Shown: positions 26,036-35,711 of the stretch, piece by piece | Position numbering within the stretch: position 1 is the first letter of the stretch | How the letters are laid out: the number at the start of each line of letters is the position of its first letter | From: Bacteroidales bacterium | GTDB lineage: Bacteria; Bacteroidota; Bacteroidia; Bacteroidales; UBA932 | Reading direction: 5' to 3' | Length of the DNA stretch: 64,000 nucleotides | Assembly (NCBI GenBank): GCA_017626355.1 | Contig: JAGAIY010000013.1 | Span: 99,493 to 163,492, forward strand | Translations under genes and position numbers: made by a program | Notes under the pieces: generated by a model | What the model was told of the DNA's origin: nothing | Databases searched by the model: none | The model's input: the letters and a program-made list of their open reading frames with translations, nothing else

Positions 26036-27115
26036 TCAGAAGGCATATTCAGAGCAGTTCTTCAATCCGGTCAAGCCGTAATACGACTCGACAAGATCTC
26101 CTCTGACAGCTACTTTCCGGCCCAGAAGTTCCGGATTGTCGACAAGATTGAGAGCCTCGCGCACCTCCCCGGCAGGAAGCTGGACAGAGATGCACGAGGC
26201 TCTGTCCTTTGTCGAGGAACGCGGCCCGAGCAGAAGGCATGTCCGCGAAGAGAAAGGCCCCTCAAAGGAAGCTGAAGCAGAGGTAAGGTCTCCGCCTGTT
26301 ATATAACCGCTTACCCATACATCCTCTTCCCCGGCAGCGGACTGGGCCTGAGAAACCGTCAGGGCATCGGACGGGCCACTGCCTTTACCGCCATCTCCGC
26401 CGATCTCATATGAGTCTGAGAGCCAGACCCTTGAAGTATCTACAGACACCGATATGCTTTCCTTCTGCGCTGTCCCGTTCCCGCCTGAGGATGCTGCAGT
26501 GACACCGAGGACAAGTATCTGCTGTGCATCCATATTGCGTGTCATCAAGGTCTCATCCTTTCCCCCACGATTCAGGATAAGAGAAATGCTCCCCGGTTGG
26601 AAATATGCTGTTCTCGTTTCCGAATAGCCATACTTCAGCTTCCCCTGCTGCGACTTCAGGAACAGGACTCCGTCCGGGCATGCGGTCAGGAAACCTGAGT
26701 CTATCTTCAGCCTTATCCCGCAATTGATCTGCATGCATGTCAATCTCACAGCAGCGACTTCTCCGGCAGGAACCACTACACATTGTTCATCCCCGAACTG
26801 AGGGGATGAAAAGGCAGGCTTGCTGAACTTCTCGGAAACGACCGAGACATTATAACTGCCAGGCCTGACCATGATGGCTTCCGGTGAATCACCGTATGCT
26901 CCATTGTAAATGACTGAGCCGTCAGCATCGCTGACAGTGAGTATGAAATCACTCGTATCAGGTATTTCATACTCGGATTTTGTAACACCGGTCGGGACCG
27001 GAGCAAAGGCGATACGCAGTTGCCCGTCTTCTTCTGCCGCTGCGGGCTTTCCCGGGCCGAGCATGTCACATGACAGCAGGCTCAGGCCCATGTAAAGCAA
27101 AACAATTCTTTTCAT
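26036..27115 (-). CDS. DUF4493-type surface lipoprotein with C-terminal DUF6359-like domain
   Basis: A 359-residue lipoprotein with lipobox LLSC (Cys16). Residues about 28-210 look like DUF4493 (DTSDFILTVSDADGSVIY, RPGSYNVSVVSEKF, VRLTCMQINCGI), a fimbrillin-like beta-sandwich family of Bacteroidales. The last ~110 residues (ALTVSQAQ to the end, with VSGYITGG) resemble DUF6359, an OB-like fold found at the C-terminus of similar lipoproteins. It probably sits on the outer-membrane surface. Upstream is a -7 box and three copies of the A-rich element shared with the AraC regulator and the fimbrial operon, so it is likely coregulated with them. Domain names come from memory of family patterns. 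Confidence 0.78.
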   Translation of the reverse strand: MKRIVLLYMGLSLLSCDMLGPGKPAAAEEDGQLRIAFAPVPTGVTKSEYEIPDTSDFILTVSDADGSVIYNGAYGDSPEAIMVRPGSYNVSVVSEKFSKPAFSSPQFGDEQCVVVPAGEVAAVRLTCMQINCGIRLKIDSGFLTACPDGVLFLKSQQGKLKYGYSETRTAYFQPGSISLILNRGGKDETLMTRNMDAQQILVLGVTAASSGGNGTAQKESISVSVDTSRVWLSDSYEIGGDGGKGSGPSDALTVSQAQSAAGEEDVWVSGYITGGDLTSASASFEGPFSSRTCLLLGPRSSTKDRASCISVQLPAGEVREALNLVDNPELLGRKVAVRGDLVESYYGLTGLKNCSEYAF

Positions 27116-27160
27116 GATTCTTTCTCCTCATATCTTATCTGCCGCGACATTGCGGCACGA

Positions 27161-27168
27161 CAAATATA
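27161..27168 (-). promoter_or_regulatory. -7 box of the DUF4493 lipoprotein gene
   Basis: TATATTTG on the minus strand, 45 bp before the start codon and 42 bp downstream of the nearest sense-oriented A-rich element. Confidence 0.6.
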
Positions 27169-27189
27169 TACGCATAGAAAGAAATCGGC

Positions 27190-27250
27190 TATAAGAAAAA
27201 GAAAAACTTAATTTTTCTCTTTTTTATAGTCGATTTTTCTTTTTTTTATA
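27190..27250 (-). promoter_or_regulatory. Three A-rich elements upstream of the DUF4493 lipoprotein gene
   Basis: On the minus strand, 27233-27250 is an exact copy of TATAAAAAAAAGAAAAAT. The copy at 27211-27228 differs at one base and has a 22-bp period. A third copy at 27190-27207 lies on the opposite strand with 16 of 18 matches, so it forms an inverted repeat with the middle copy. Two helical turns between direct repeats suits an AraC-type regulator. Confidence 0.6.
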
Positions 27251-27269
27251 CTGAGTTTCAGAAAAAATG

Positions 27270-29696
27270 CTATTGCACGACGCGTATTTTGGCATATTTG
27301 AGGATAAGAATCTTGTCCCCGTGGTCATCAAAAGAGATTCTTGCCTTCAGATCTGCTGCATTTCCGGTTATCTCCATGATCTTTCCAAAACCGAAACGGT
27401 TGTGCTCGATTCTCTGTCCGACACGGAGCTGAAGCACCGGAGTAGGCTCGAAATCGGCATCGGGTACACGTTTCGGAACAACCTGAGGCTTACGCACCGG
27501 AACCGGCGCCGGCGCCGGCGAAGGACGCTGCGGCACCTCCCTGCGCAAAGTCTGTACGGCTCCGGAACGGCCATATGTTCCTGCCCCACCCCAGTTCCGA
27601 CGTCCGAAGCTGAAGCGCGTGTCTTCAGGCTTGTCATCATCTGTCAGATCCGAGGTCAAAGGATTGGCTATATATCGTGCATCCACTTCCTTTACAAAAC
27701 GGCTCGGAGAGTTGGATTCATGCTTTCCGTTACGCATTCTGGTAGATGCAAAAGAAAACTGCACAGCCTTCTTGGCTCTGGTCATCGCCACGTAAAAGAG
27801 CCTGCGTTCCTCCTCAATCTCCGTTTCCGAAGCCAGGGATCCTCCTGACGGGAAGAGGTTTTCCTCCATGCCGGCTACATACACATAAGGGAACTCAAGG
27901 CCTTTGGATGAATGCACCGTCATCAGGGCTATCTTGTTCGAAGCCTCTTCATCGTCTTCAAGATCGACAGCACTGAGCAGCGAGACATTCTCGAGATAAT
28001 CCCCCAGAGTAACGACAGGAAGATCTGCAGAAGTCAGCTCAACTCCCTCATCCACAGACCCGTCCGCCTGCATTTCCTCAAACATCTCGTTATGCTTCTC
28101 ATCTATGTAGTTCTTCACACTGTTCAGAAGTTCCTCCACGTTGGCTGTACGTGACTGCCCCTCGATACTGGTGTCCGACTTGTAGAACATGAGCAGTCCT
28201 GACTCCATGGCAAGCGCGGCTGCTACCGTATAGGCATCCTCCTTCACACCACGCACACAAAGGCGGGCGATCATTTCACAGAAATCACGTATTTTCTTCA
28301 CAGCGGCAGCCTTGAGACCGAACTTCTCGAGATCTTCTGCATATGCAGCCTTGAAAAGCGAAGTCTCATGTGCATGGGCAGCGGCAGTGAGAGCGCTCAA
28401 TGAAGTATCTCCGATTCCTCTGGCCGGCTTGTTGACGACCCTCTTGAACGACTCGTCATCATTGACATTCACCGCCAGCTTGAAATAAGCCATCATATCC
28501 TTTACTTCCGCCCTTTCGAAGAAGGAGTTGCCGGAATAGATGACGTATGGAAGATTCCTCTTGCGCAAGGCCTCCTCAAGTGCACGTGATTGGGAATTTG
28601 TCCTGTAAAGGATGGCAAAATCCTGATATTCGGCATGAGAGGAATTGATTCTGGAAATTATGGACGAAGCTATAAGAAGCGCCTCCTCCTGCTCGGTATA
28701 AGCCTGTATGAGCCGGATCTTCTCACCTTCCTCACCCATCGAATAGCACTCTTTCGGAATCCTCGCCGAGTTCCTGGCTATCAGAGAGTTGGCAGCATCC
28801 ACGATCACCTTGGTGGAACGATAGTTCTGCTCGAGGCGGAAGATATGGTGGTCCGGATAATCCTTCTTGAAGTTGAGTATGTTCTCGATCTTGGCTCCTC
28901 TGAAGGCGTAGATGGACTGGGAGTCGTCACCTACGACGCAGAGGTTATGGTGGAACTGGCTCAGTTTCCTGAGTATGAGATACTGGGCGAAATTCGTATC
29001 CTGATACTCATCGACCATGATGTACCTGAAACGGCCCGCGATTGACTCCAGGGCCGACGGGTTGTCACGCAGAAGGATGTTCATATTCAGGAGAATGTCA
29101 TCGAAATCCATGACACCGGCCTGCCTGCACTTGGCGGCATAAAGCTGATAGACCTTCCATATCATCGGCTTCTTCGCCAACGTATCCTTCTGCATCGCAG
29201 CCGCGTTCCTCATGTAAGCCTCGGCCGTGACAAGATTGTTCTTCGCCATGGAGATCCTTGACAGGACATCCTTGGGTTTGTAGACCTTGTCGTCAAGCTG
29301 AAGTTCCTTCAGACAGGTCTTTATGGCACTTACCGAATCGCTTGTATCGTAGATGGTAAAAGTCGACGGATAGCCTATCGACTCAGCAAATTCCCTTAGA
29401 AAACGGATGAATACAGAATGGAAGGTACCCATATAAAGCCTTCTGGCCTTGCGTTCACCGACCATCAGGGCTATTCTTTCCTTCATCTCGGAAGCCGCCT
29501 TCTTCGTAAATGTAAGAGCCAGTATTTCAGATGGTTCGCAGCCTCCTTCAAGAATATAGGCTATCCTGCTTGTCAACACTCTGGTCTTTCCCGACCCCGC
29601 ACCCGCCACTATCAGCACCGGTCCGTCTACACAACTGACAGCCGCTTTCTGCTCGCTGTTCAGTCCCTCTATGATTGCACTTTTACCGTTTTCCAT
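27270..29696 (-). CDS. pcrA: UvrD/PcrA-type superfamily 1 DNA helicase
   Basis: About 808 residues of a 3'-5' SF1A helicase. Motifs in order: GAGSGKT (Walker A), VDEYQDTN (Walker B), GDDSQSIYAFRGA, QNYRS, TVHSSKGLEF and RRLFYVAMTRAKK. The C-terminus has a Pro-rich linker (RPSPAPAPVPV) and a Tudor-like SH3 domain (VGQRIEHNRFGFGKI) known in PcrA for binding RNA polymerase. The frame is open to 29717, but that codon overlaps the -7 box TAATTTTG (29705-29712); ATG 29696 gives MENGKSAIIEGLN. Role: nucleotide-excision repair, replication restart and clearing of stalled complexes. Confidence 0.93.
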   Translation of the reverse strand: MENGKSAIIEGLNSEQKAAVSCVDGPVLIVAGAGSGKTRVLTSRIAYILEGGCEPSEILALTFTKKAASEMKERIALMVGERKARRLYMGTFHSVFIRFLREFAESIGYPSTFTIYDTSDSVSAIKTCLKELQLDDKVYKPKDVLSRISMAKNNLVTAEAYMRNAAAMQKDTLAKKPMIWKVYQLYAAKCRQAGVMDFDDILLNMNILLRDNPSALESIAGRFRYIMVDEYQDTNFAQYLILRKLSQFHHNLCVVGDDSQSIYAFRGAKIENILNFKKDYPDHHIFRLEQNYRSTKVIVDAANSLIARNSARIPKECYSMGEEGEKIRLIQAYTEQEEALLIASSIISRINSSHAEYQDFAILYRTNSQSRALEEALRKRNLPYVIYSGNSFFERAEVKDMMAYFKLAVNVNDDESFKRVVNKPARGIGDTSLSALTAAAHAHETSLFKAAYAEDLEKFGLKAAAVKKIRDFCEMIARLCVRGVKEDAYTVAAALAMESGLLMFYKSDTSIEGQSRTANVEELLNSVKNYIDEKHNEMFEEMQADGSVDEGVELTSADLPVVTLGDYLENVSLLSAVDLEDDEEASNKIALMTVHSSKGLEFPYVYVAGMEENLFPSGGSLASETEIEEERRLFYVAMTRAKKAVQFSFASTRMRNGKHESNSPSRFVKEVDARYIANPLTSDLTDDDKPEDTRFSFGRRNWGGAGTYGRSGAVQTLRREVPQRPSPAPAPVPVRKPQVVPKRVPDADFEPTPVLQLRVGQRIEHNRFGFGKIMEITGNAADLKARISFDDHGDKILILKYAKIRVVQ

Positions 29697-29704
29697 AATG
29701 AGCG

Positions 29705-29712
29705 CAAAATTA
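29705..29712 (-). promoter_or_regulatory. -7 box of the pcrA-type helicase gene
   Basis: TAATTTTG on the minus strand ends 8 bases before the ATG at 29696, so the transcript would have almost no leader. Confidence 0.5.
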
Positions 29713-29850
29713 GTCAAAACATCCCAATAATGCGGAACTTTTCATAAAAACCTGCGGCTTGGCCAAAAAGGCGTTTTTTACTTCGTAAATAGGGAAAATT
29801 TATGTAACTTCGCGGGCGCATTTTGAAATATACTCAAAACGGTTTATATA

Positions 29851-31206
29851 ATGTCAAACAACATCTATTTGAAAAAGGGTCTTGACCTCCCGATCAATGG
29901 CGAGGCGGCCCAGAACACCAAGAAGGTGATCGTTCCTGACGTTGTGGCCGTGAAGCCTACCGATTTCAGAGGTCTCGTACCGAAGCTTCTGGTAAGGGAA
30001 GGCGACAAGGTCCTCGCAGGTACACCTGTATTGGCTGACAAGATGTCTCAGAACATCCTCTTCGCTTCTCCTGTAAGCGGAACTGTAGCAGAGGTTGTCA
30101 GAGGCGAGAAGAGAAAGTTGCTTGAGGTACGCATCAAGGCTGATGCGCAGCAGGAGTATGTGGACTATGGTGTGAAGAAGGTATCCGGAATGTCTGCCGA
30201 GCAGATCAAGGAGGCCCTTCTCCAGTCAGGCCTCTGGCCTGCCCTCACACAGAGGCCATACGGTATCATCGCCAATCCTGAGGTAAAGCCTAAGGCAATC
30301 TTCGTTTCAGCATTCACGACAGCGCCTCTCGCTGCCAATCCGGAGTTCGCTCTCGGCGAGGAACTCAAGTACATCCAGACAGCTATCAACGCTCTCGGCA
30401 AGCTTACAGACGGCGGTGTACACCTTTCACTTAACGCAGAGAACTGTTCAGGAACACCTTTCCACAAACTGGAGAACGTGATCCAGCACACCTTCAGCGG
30501 CAAGCATCCAGCCGGCAATGTCGGAGTACAGATCCACCACATCTCCCCTATCAGAAAGGGCGAGACCGTATGGACTGTATCACTTGTAATGCTCGCAGCT
30601 ATCGGTAAGCTCTTCGACACCGGAAAGTACGATGTAAGAAGAAAGGTTGCCGTGACAGGCCCTAAGGTAAACGGCCCTGCCTATGTAGCGGCTTACCCTG
30701 GCATCGCCATGAAGGATCTCAAGGATTTCTACAATGCTTCCGAAGACCTCCGCTTCATCAGCGGTGACGTGCTTACAGGTACGAATGTGGGAGCAGACGG
30801 TTTCCTCGGCTTCTTCGACAATCAGGTGACAATCCTCGAAGAGGGTAACAAGTACGAGCTCCTCGGCTGGGCAAAGCCTGTAAGAAGCAGCCAGTTCAGC
30901 GCATCACGCACATACTTCTCATGGCTTACTCCTAACAAGAAGTATGACATGGACACAAACCTTCACGGAGGTCCTCGTGCATTCGTAGTGAACGACACAT
31001 ACAGCAAGGTTCTCCCTATGGATCTCTATCCGGTATATCTCCTCAAGGCTTGTCTTGCAAACGACATCGACAAGATGGAGAAATTCGGAATCTATGAGGT
31101 TCTCGAAGAGGATCTCGCGCTTTGCGAATATGTATGCCCATCAAAGATCTATATCCAGCAGATCATCACTGACGGTATAGCTCTCATGTTGAAAGAAATG
31201 TGCTAA
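29851..31206 (+). CDS. nqrA: Na+-translocating NADH:quinone reductase subunit A
   Basis: A 451-residue peripheral subunit of the sodium-pumping NADH:quinone oxidoreductase, facing the cytoplasm. The N-terminus (LKKGLDLPINGEA) and the biotinyl/lipoyl-like segment (LVREGDKVLAGTPVLADK, ILFASPVSGTV) match NqrA, with the C-terminal CEYVCPSKIYIQQI motif. It opens the complete six-gene nqr operon with 11 bases to nqrB. A near-consensus -7 box (TAACTTCG, 29805-29812) lies about 38 bp upstream. Codons look strongly biased across the operon, as for highly expressed genes. Confidence 0.97.
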   Translation: MSNNIYLKKGLDLPINGEAAQNTKKVIVPDVVAVKPTDFRGLVPKLLVREGDKVLAGTPVLADKMSQNILFASPVSGTVAEVVRGEKRKLLEVRIKADAQQEYVDYGVKKVSGMSAEQIKEALLQSGLWPALTQRPYGIIANPEVKPKAIFVSAFTTAPLAANPEFALGEELKYIQTAINALGKLTDGGVHLSLNAENCSGTPFHKLENVIQHTFSGKHPAGNVGVQIHHISPIRKGETVWTVSLVMLAAIGKLFDTGKYDVRRKVAVTGPKVNGPAYVAAYPGIAMKDLKDFYNASEDLRFISGDVLTGTNVGADGFLGFFDNQVTILEEGNKYELLGWAKPVRSSQFSASRTYFSWLTPNKKYDMDTNLHGGPRAFVVNDTYSKVLPMDLYPVYLLKACLANDIDKMEKFGIYEVLEEDLALCEYVCPSKIYIQQIITDGIALMLKEMC

Positions 31207-31217
31207 AGCTTAGAATT

Positions 31218-32390
31218 ATGAACGGATTAAGAAATTTTGTAGACAAGATCAAGCCGACCTTTGAGAAAGGCGGCAAGCTCGGATTCCTTCATTCGACATT
31301 CGACGCTTTCGAGACATTCCTGTTTGTTCCTAACACCGTGACACGCCGTGGCGCTCACGTAAGGGACTGCGTCGACCTGAAGAGAGTCATGATCATGGTT
31401 GTGATCGCCCTTGTTCCGGCAATGCTTTTCGGTATCTGGAATACAGGATATCAGCACAGCCTCGCTTTCGGCCTCGGCTGGGGCTTCTGGAACATAGTTC
31501 TTTACGGACTTGTAAAGGTACTTCCACTCTATATCGTATCATACCTTGTGGGACTCGGAATCGAGTTCGTTTCAGCCCAGATCCAGGGTCATGAGGTGAA
31601 CGAGGGTTACCTCGTTTCAGGTATGCTCATTCCGCTTATCGTTCCTGTTGATGTTCCGCTCTGGATGCTTGCTATCGCAGTTGCATTCGCAGTGATCATC
31701 GGCAAGGAGGTATTCGGAGGTACAGGTATGAACATCTGGAACCCTGCACTCCTCACACGTGCATTCCTCTTCTTCTCTTATCCAAGCAAGATGTCAGGTG
31801 ACACCATCTGGACAGGAGGAATGACCCGTTACATGGCTGAAGGCACTGCCTTCCAGTGCGGCAACGGCCTTGTTGACGGAGTATCAGGAGCAACACCGCT
31901 CGCAAACCCTACCCTCGCGAACCTCGAGCCTCAGTTCATGGACATGGTTCTCGGAACAATCCCTGGTTCAGTAGGTGAGACATCGGTGATCGCGATCCTC
32001 ATCGGAGCGTTCATCCTCATCTGGACAGGAGTTGCAAGCTGGAAGATCATGCTTTCATCAGTTGCCGGCGGTCTTGCAATCGGCTACCTCGGATATGCAG
32101 TTGGTGCTACAGACCTCCCAGGCTACTATCAGCTTGTGATGGGTGGTTTCCTCTTCGGTACAGTATTCATGGCAACCGATCCTGTGACTTCGGCTCAGAC
32201 AGAGTGCGGAAAGTGGATCTACGGTTTCCTCGTAGGTGCTCTCGCAGTGACTGTACGTCTGTGGAACCCTGGTTATCCTGAGGGAATGATGCTTGCCATC
32301 CTCCTCATGAACACATTTGCACCGCTCATCGACCACTATGTGATCGAATTCTCGATCAAGAGAAGGGACAAAAAGGTAAAAATCGCTTAA
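31218..32390 (+). CDS. nqrB: Na+-translocating NADH:quinone reductase subunit B
   Basis: About 390 residues, polytopic, with roughly ten membrane helices. It carries the covalent FMN attachment motif VSGATPLAN with Thr226 as flavin acceptor, and a riboflavin/FMN-rich environment shared with NqrC, NqrD and NqrE. NqrB is the main ion-conducting subunit. The frame extends upstream to a GTG at 31200 that overlaps nqrA, but the ATG at 31218 gives the standard N-terminus MNGLRNFVDKIKPTFEKGGK. Confidence 0.96.
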   Translation: MNGLRNFVDKIKPTFEKGGKLGFLHSTFDAFETFLFVPNTVTRRGAHVRDCVDLKRVMIMVVIALVPAMLFGIWNTGYQHSLAFGLGWGFWNIVLYGLVKVLPLYIVSYLVGLGIEFVSAQIQGHEVNEGYLVSGMLIPLIVPVDVPLWMLAIAVAFAVIIGKEVFGGTGMNIWNPALLTRAFLFFSYPSKMSGDTIWTGGMTRYMAEGTAFQCGNGLVDGVSGATPLANPTLANLEPQFMDMVLGTIPGSVGETSVIAILIGAFILIWTGVASWKIMLSSVAGGLAIGYLGYAVGATDLPGYYQLVMGGFLFGTVFMATDPVTSAQTECGKWIYGFLVGALAVTVRLWNPGYPEGMMLAILLMNTFAPLIDHYVIEFSIKRRDKKVKIA

Positions 32391-32402
32391 TATATTATAG
32401 GT

Positions 32403-33116
32403 ATGAATACAAACAGTAATACATATACAGTCATATATTCGACTATCCTCGTTGTGGTAGTCGCTGCGGTTCTTGCCTTTGCGGCAATGTTCCTCAAGCC
32501 TACTCAGGACGCCAATGTCAAGAAGGACACTATCGGACAGATCCTTACCGCAGCTACAGTTGACGGAGAGGACATCCTCGGAACATACCGACAGGAGATC
32601 GAGTCCGCCATTCTCGTGGACATTGACGGAAACAAGGTCGGAGAGCTCGACATCGAGTCCTGCGAAGTATATGACAACTCAGCACTCAAGAAGCAGATCG
32701 CAGCAGAGCAGAAGGCTCTTCCTGTATACATCTTCAAGAACGGCGTGACAGTGGTTCCTTGCTACGGTGCAGGACTCTGGGGCCCTATCTGGGGTTATGT
32801 CGGACTCGAGAAGGATCTCAAGACCATCAAGGCGGTACGCTTCGGTCATAAGGGAGAGACTCCTGGACTTGGAGCAAAGATCGCTGACGAGCCTTCGTTT
32901 GCAGAAGCATTCAAGGGCCAGCAGGTGGGTTCAGGATCCATCAGATTCGAAGTTGCAAAGCCGGCTAACCGCCAGACAGAGAAGAACGGCGTAGATGCCA
33001 TTTCAGGTGCGACAATCACATCTCAGGCTCTCGGCAAGACTCTCGACCAGTGGTTCGGCTTCTACAGCAACTATCTGACAAAGAACGGTGAATCAGTTAA
33101 CACAGTGGAGGAATAG
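32403..33116 (+). CDS. nqrC: Na+-translocating NADH:quinone reductase subunit C
   Basis: A 237-residue subunit with one N-terminal membrane helix (about 8-29) and a periplasmic FMN-binding domain. The attachment motif is DAISGATITSQALGK with Thr204 as acceptor for covalently bound FMN, and GYVGLEKDLKTIKAVRFGHKGETPGLG precedes it. It passes electrons between NqrB and the iron centre of NqrD/NqrE. It lies 12 bases after nqrB and 3 bases before nqrD. Confidence 0.95.
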   Translation: MNTNSNTYTVIYSTILVVVVAAVLAFAAMFLKPTQDANVKKDTIGQILTAATVDGEDILGTYRQEIESAILVDIDGNKVGELDIESCEVYDNSALKKQIAAEQKALPVYIFKNGVTVVPCYGAGLWGPIWGYVGLEKDLKTIKAVRFGHKGETPGLGAKIADEPSFAEAFKGQQVGSGSIRFEVAKPANRQTEKNGVDAISGATITSQALGKTLDQWFGFYSNYLTKNGESVNTVEE

Positions 33117-33119
33117 AAC

Positions 33120-33743
33120 ATGGCAAATTTTGACTTTAAGGAAACTTTCTTGAATCCGATATTCAAGGGCAACCCTATCTCTGTCCTTGTACTCGGTATC
33201 TGTTCCTCACTTGCTGTTACAGTACAGCTCAAGGGAGCTTTCGTGATGGGCCTTTCGGTTATCATCGTTACAGGACTTTCAAGCCTTGTATGCTCTCTCC
33301 TCAGGAACACCATTCCAAACCGTATCCGTATCATCGTGCAGCTCGTAGTGGTTGCCATGATGGTAATCCTCGTGGATCAGGTTCTCAAGGCATATGCATA
33401 CAGCGTCAGCAAGACCCTTTCGGTCTACATCGGCCTTATCATCACCAACTGTATCGTCATGGGACGTATCGAGGCATTCGCTCTCGGCAACAAGCCTCTC
33501 GCATCCCTCGTTGACGGTCTCGGAAACGGTGTGGGATATGCCATGATTCTGATCATCATCGCCTTCTTCCGCGAGCTTCTCGGAAGCGGTACTCTCTTCG
33601 GCATCCAGGTCATCCCACAGGCGGTCTATGACTTCGGATACATGAACAACGGTCTTATGATTCTCCCTCCGATGGCACTCGTGCTCGTAGGCTGCATCAT
33701 CTGGGTACAGAGATCTATCCAGAAGGATCTTCAGGAAAAATAA
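33120..33743 (+). CDS. nqrD: Na+-translocating NADH:quinone reductase subunit D
   Basis: A 207-residue integral membrane subunit with six hydrophobic helices, homologous to RnfE and to NqrE. The conserved half-motifs LGICSSLAVTVQL and GLIITNCIVMGRIEAFA carry the Cys residues that, with NqrE, hold the intramembrane iron centre. It starts 3 bases after nqrC, so it is translationally coupled. Confidence 0.95.
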   Translation: MANFDFKETFLNPIFKGNPISVLVLGICSSLAVTVQLKGAFVMGLSVIIVTGLSSLVCSLLRNTIPNRIRIIVQLVVVAMMVILVDQVLKAYAYSVSKTLSVYIGLIITNCIVMGRIEAFALGNKPLASLVDGLGNGVGYAMILIIIAFFRELLGSGTLFGIQVIPQAVYDFGYMNNGLMILPPMALVLVGCIIWVQRSIQKDLQEK

Positions 33744-33762
33744 CACATAACTAAAGAATACT

Positions 33763-34380
33763 ATGGCAGATTATATTAGCTTATTTGTAAAGTCGATATT
33801 CATCGACAATATGATATTCGCCTACTTCCTTGGTATGTGTTCATACCTGGCGGTATCAAAGAACGTGAAGACAGCCAACGGCCTCGGAGTTGCCGTAATC
33901 GCTGTGCTTCTGATCACTCTCCCTGTCAACTACCTGCTCAACGAGTATCTCCTCAAGCCGGGTGCTCTTGCGTGGTTAGGTGAGAAATTCGCTACAGTTG
34001 ACCTGAGCTTCCTGAGCTTCATCATCTTCATCGCAGTCATTGCGGCTATCGTACAGATCGTCGAGATGGTAGTAGAGAAGTTCGCTCCGGCACTTTACTC
34101 ACAGCTCGGAATCTTCCTTCCGCTCATCGCTGTGAACTGTGCGATCCTCGGTGGTTCGCTCTTCATGCAGGAGAGAGACTTCGTCAACATCGGCGAGCCT
34201 ATCGTATATGCTCTCGGTTCAGGTATCGGCTGGTGGCTTGCAATCGTTGCACTTGCAGCGATCCGCGAGAAACTGTCTTACTCACACGTACCGGCAGCTC
34301 TCAAGGGACTCGGAATTACATTCATCACAGTGGGTCTCATGGGTATCGCATTCATGACATTCATGGGTATTCAGCTTTAA
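33763..34380 (+). CDS. nqrE: Na+-translocating NADH:quinone reductase subunit E
   Basis: A 205-residue six-helix membrane subunit paralogous to NqrD. Signature segments are [21 protein letters not shown] near the N-terminus and [20 protein letters not shown] in the second half, the two Cys-bearing helices of the iron site. It lies 19 bases after nqrD and 17 bases before nqrF. Confidence 0.96.
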   Translation: MADYISLFVKSIFIDNMIFAYFLGMCSYLAVSKNVKTANGLGVAVIAVLLITLPVNYLLNEYLLKPGALAWLGEKFATVDLSFLSFIIFIAVIAAIVQIVEMVVEKFAPALYSQLGIFLPLIAVNCAILGGSLFMQERDFVNIGEPIVYALGSGIGWWLAIVALAAIREKLSYSHVPAALKGLGITFITVGLMGIAFMTFMGIQL

Positions 34381-34397
34381 TATAGGAGGACAAGAAC

Positions 34398-35657
34398 ATG
34401 ACAATGACAATTTTAGCATCAGTGATCGCTATTGTGATCATCACGCTCCTGCTCGTTGCGCTTCTCCTTTTCATCAAGACGAAGCTGACACCTTCAGGAA
34501 CTGTAAAGATCAACATCAACGAGGGAAGCAAGATCGTCGAGGTAACCCCTGGCGGAAACCTTCTCTCTACTCTCGCAGAACAGAAGATCTTCCTTCCTTC
34601 TGCATGTGGCGGTAAGGGTGCCTGCGGACAGTGCAAGTGCCGCGTTACCGAGGGTGGCGGAGAAATCCTCCCTACCGAGGTAGGCTTCTTCAACCGCAAG
34701 CAGATTGCAGCGAACTGGCGTCTCGGATGTCAGGTAAAGATCAAGGAAGACATGTCCATCGAGGTACCTGCTTCTGCCCTCAGCGTAAGAAAGTGGGAGT
34801 GCGAAGTGGTTTCCAACCACAACGTAGCTACATTCATCAAGGAGTTCGTAGTGAAGCTTCCTGAGGGTGAGCACCTCAACTTCCAGTCAGGAGGATACAT
34901 CCAGATCGACGTACCTGCAGTTACTGTAGACTACAAGGATATCGATGTAGACGACCAGTACAAGGAGGATTGGGAGAAGATGGGTCTCAGGACTCTCAAG
35001 ATGGTCAACCCTACTCCAACCGTACGTGCTTACTCAATGGCCTGCTACCCTGCAGAGGGAGACATCATCAAGCTCAACGTACGTATCGCTACTCCACCGT
35101 TTGACAGAGCGGCAGGCAAGTGGGTTGACGTGAACCCTGGTATCTGCTCTTCATACATCTACTCTCTCAAGCCAGGCGACAAGATCACAATCTCAGGTCC
35201 TTACGGCGAGTTCTTCCTTCCAAAGGATCTCTCACCTGAGACCGAGCTTATCTTCGTCGGCGGTGGTGCAGGTATGGCTCCTATGCGAAGCCACATCATG
35301 CATCTGTTCAAGACAGAGAAGACTTCAAGAAAGGTTAACTTCTTCTATGGTGCACGTGCTCTCAAGGAGGCATTCTACCTTGATGACTACCATGCAATCG
35401 AGAAGGAATTCCCTAACTTCAAGTTCCACCTCGCCCTTGACAGGCCGGATCCTGAGGCTGATGCAGCAGGCGTTCCATATGTTGCAGGTTTCGTACACAA
35501 CGTAATGTTCGAGACATACCTCAAGCAGCATGAGGCACCGGAAGATGCACTCTACCTCATGTGCGGACCTCCTATGATGGTCGGAGCGGTTGTAAACCTC
35601 CTCGACTCACTAGGAGTACCACCGGAGAACATCCTTTACGACAACTTCGGAGCGTAA
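34398..35657 (+). CDS. nqrF: Na+-translocating NADH:quinone reductase subunit F
   Basis: A 419-residue NADH-oxidising subunit and entry point for electrons. One N-terminal membrane helix (about 5-27) is followed by a ferredoxin-like [2Fe-2S] domain with Cys70, Cys76, Cys79 and Cys111, the same positions as in Vibrio NqrF. An FAD domain (RAYSMACYP) and an NADH domain (FVGGGAGMAPMRSH, LMCGPPMMV) complete it. A second in-frame ATG lies 2 codons in. It ends the operon and is followed by a hairpin terminator. Confidence 0.97.
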   Translation: MTMTILASVIAIVIITLLLVALLLFIKTKLTPSGTVKININEGSKIVEVTPGGNLLSTLAEQKIFLPSACGGKGACGQCKCRVTEGGGEILPTEVGFFNRKQIAANWRLGCQVKIKEDMSIEVPASALSVRKWECEVVSNHNVATFIKEFVVKLPEGEHLNFQSGGYIQIDVPAVTVDYKDIDVDDQYKEDWEKMGLRTLKMVNPTPTVRAYSMACYPAEGDIIKLNVRIATPPFDRAAGKWVDVNPGICSSYIYSLKPGDKITISGPYGEFFLPKDLSPETELIFVGGGAGMAPMRSHIMHLFKTEKTSRKVNFFYGARALKEAFYLDDYHAIEKEFPNFKFHLALDRPDPEADAAGVPYVAGFVHNVMFETYLKQHEAPEDALYLMCGPPMMVGAVVNLLDSLGVPPENILYDNFGA

Positions 35658-35667
35658 ACAATACAAA

Positions 35668-35706
35668 TGAAAGGCCCCTGATTCGATGTGAATCAGGGGC
35701 TTTTCA
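35668..35706. terminator. Terminator of the nqr operon, bidirectional
   Basis: A 10-bp perfect stem (35674-35683 with 35691-35700) with A-rich and T-rich flanks that extend the pairing. It lies between nqrF and the convergent glycosyltransferase gene. Confidence 0.85.
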
Positions 35707-35711
35707 TGATA

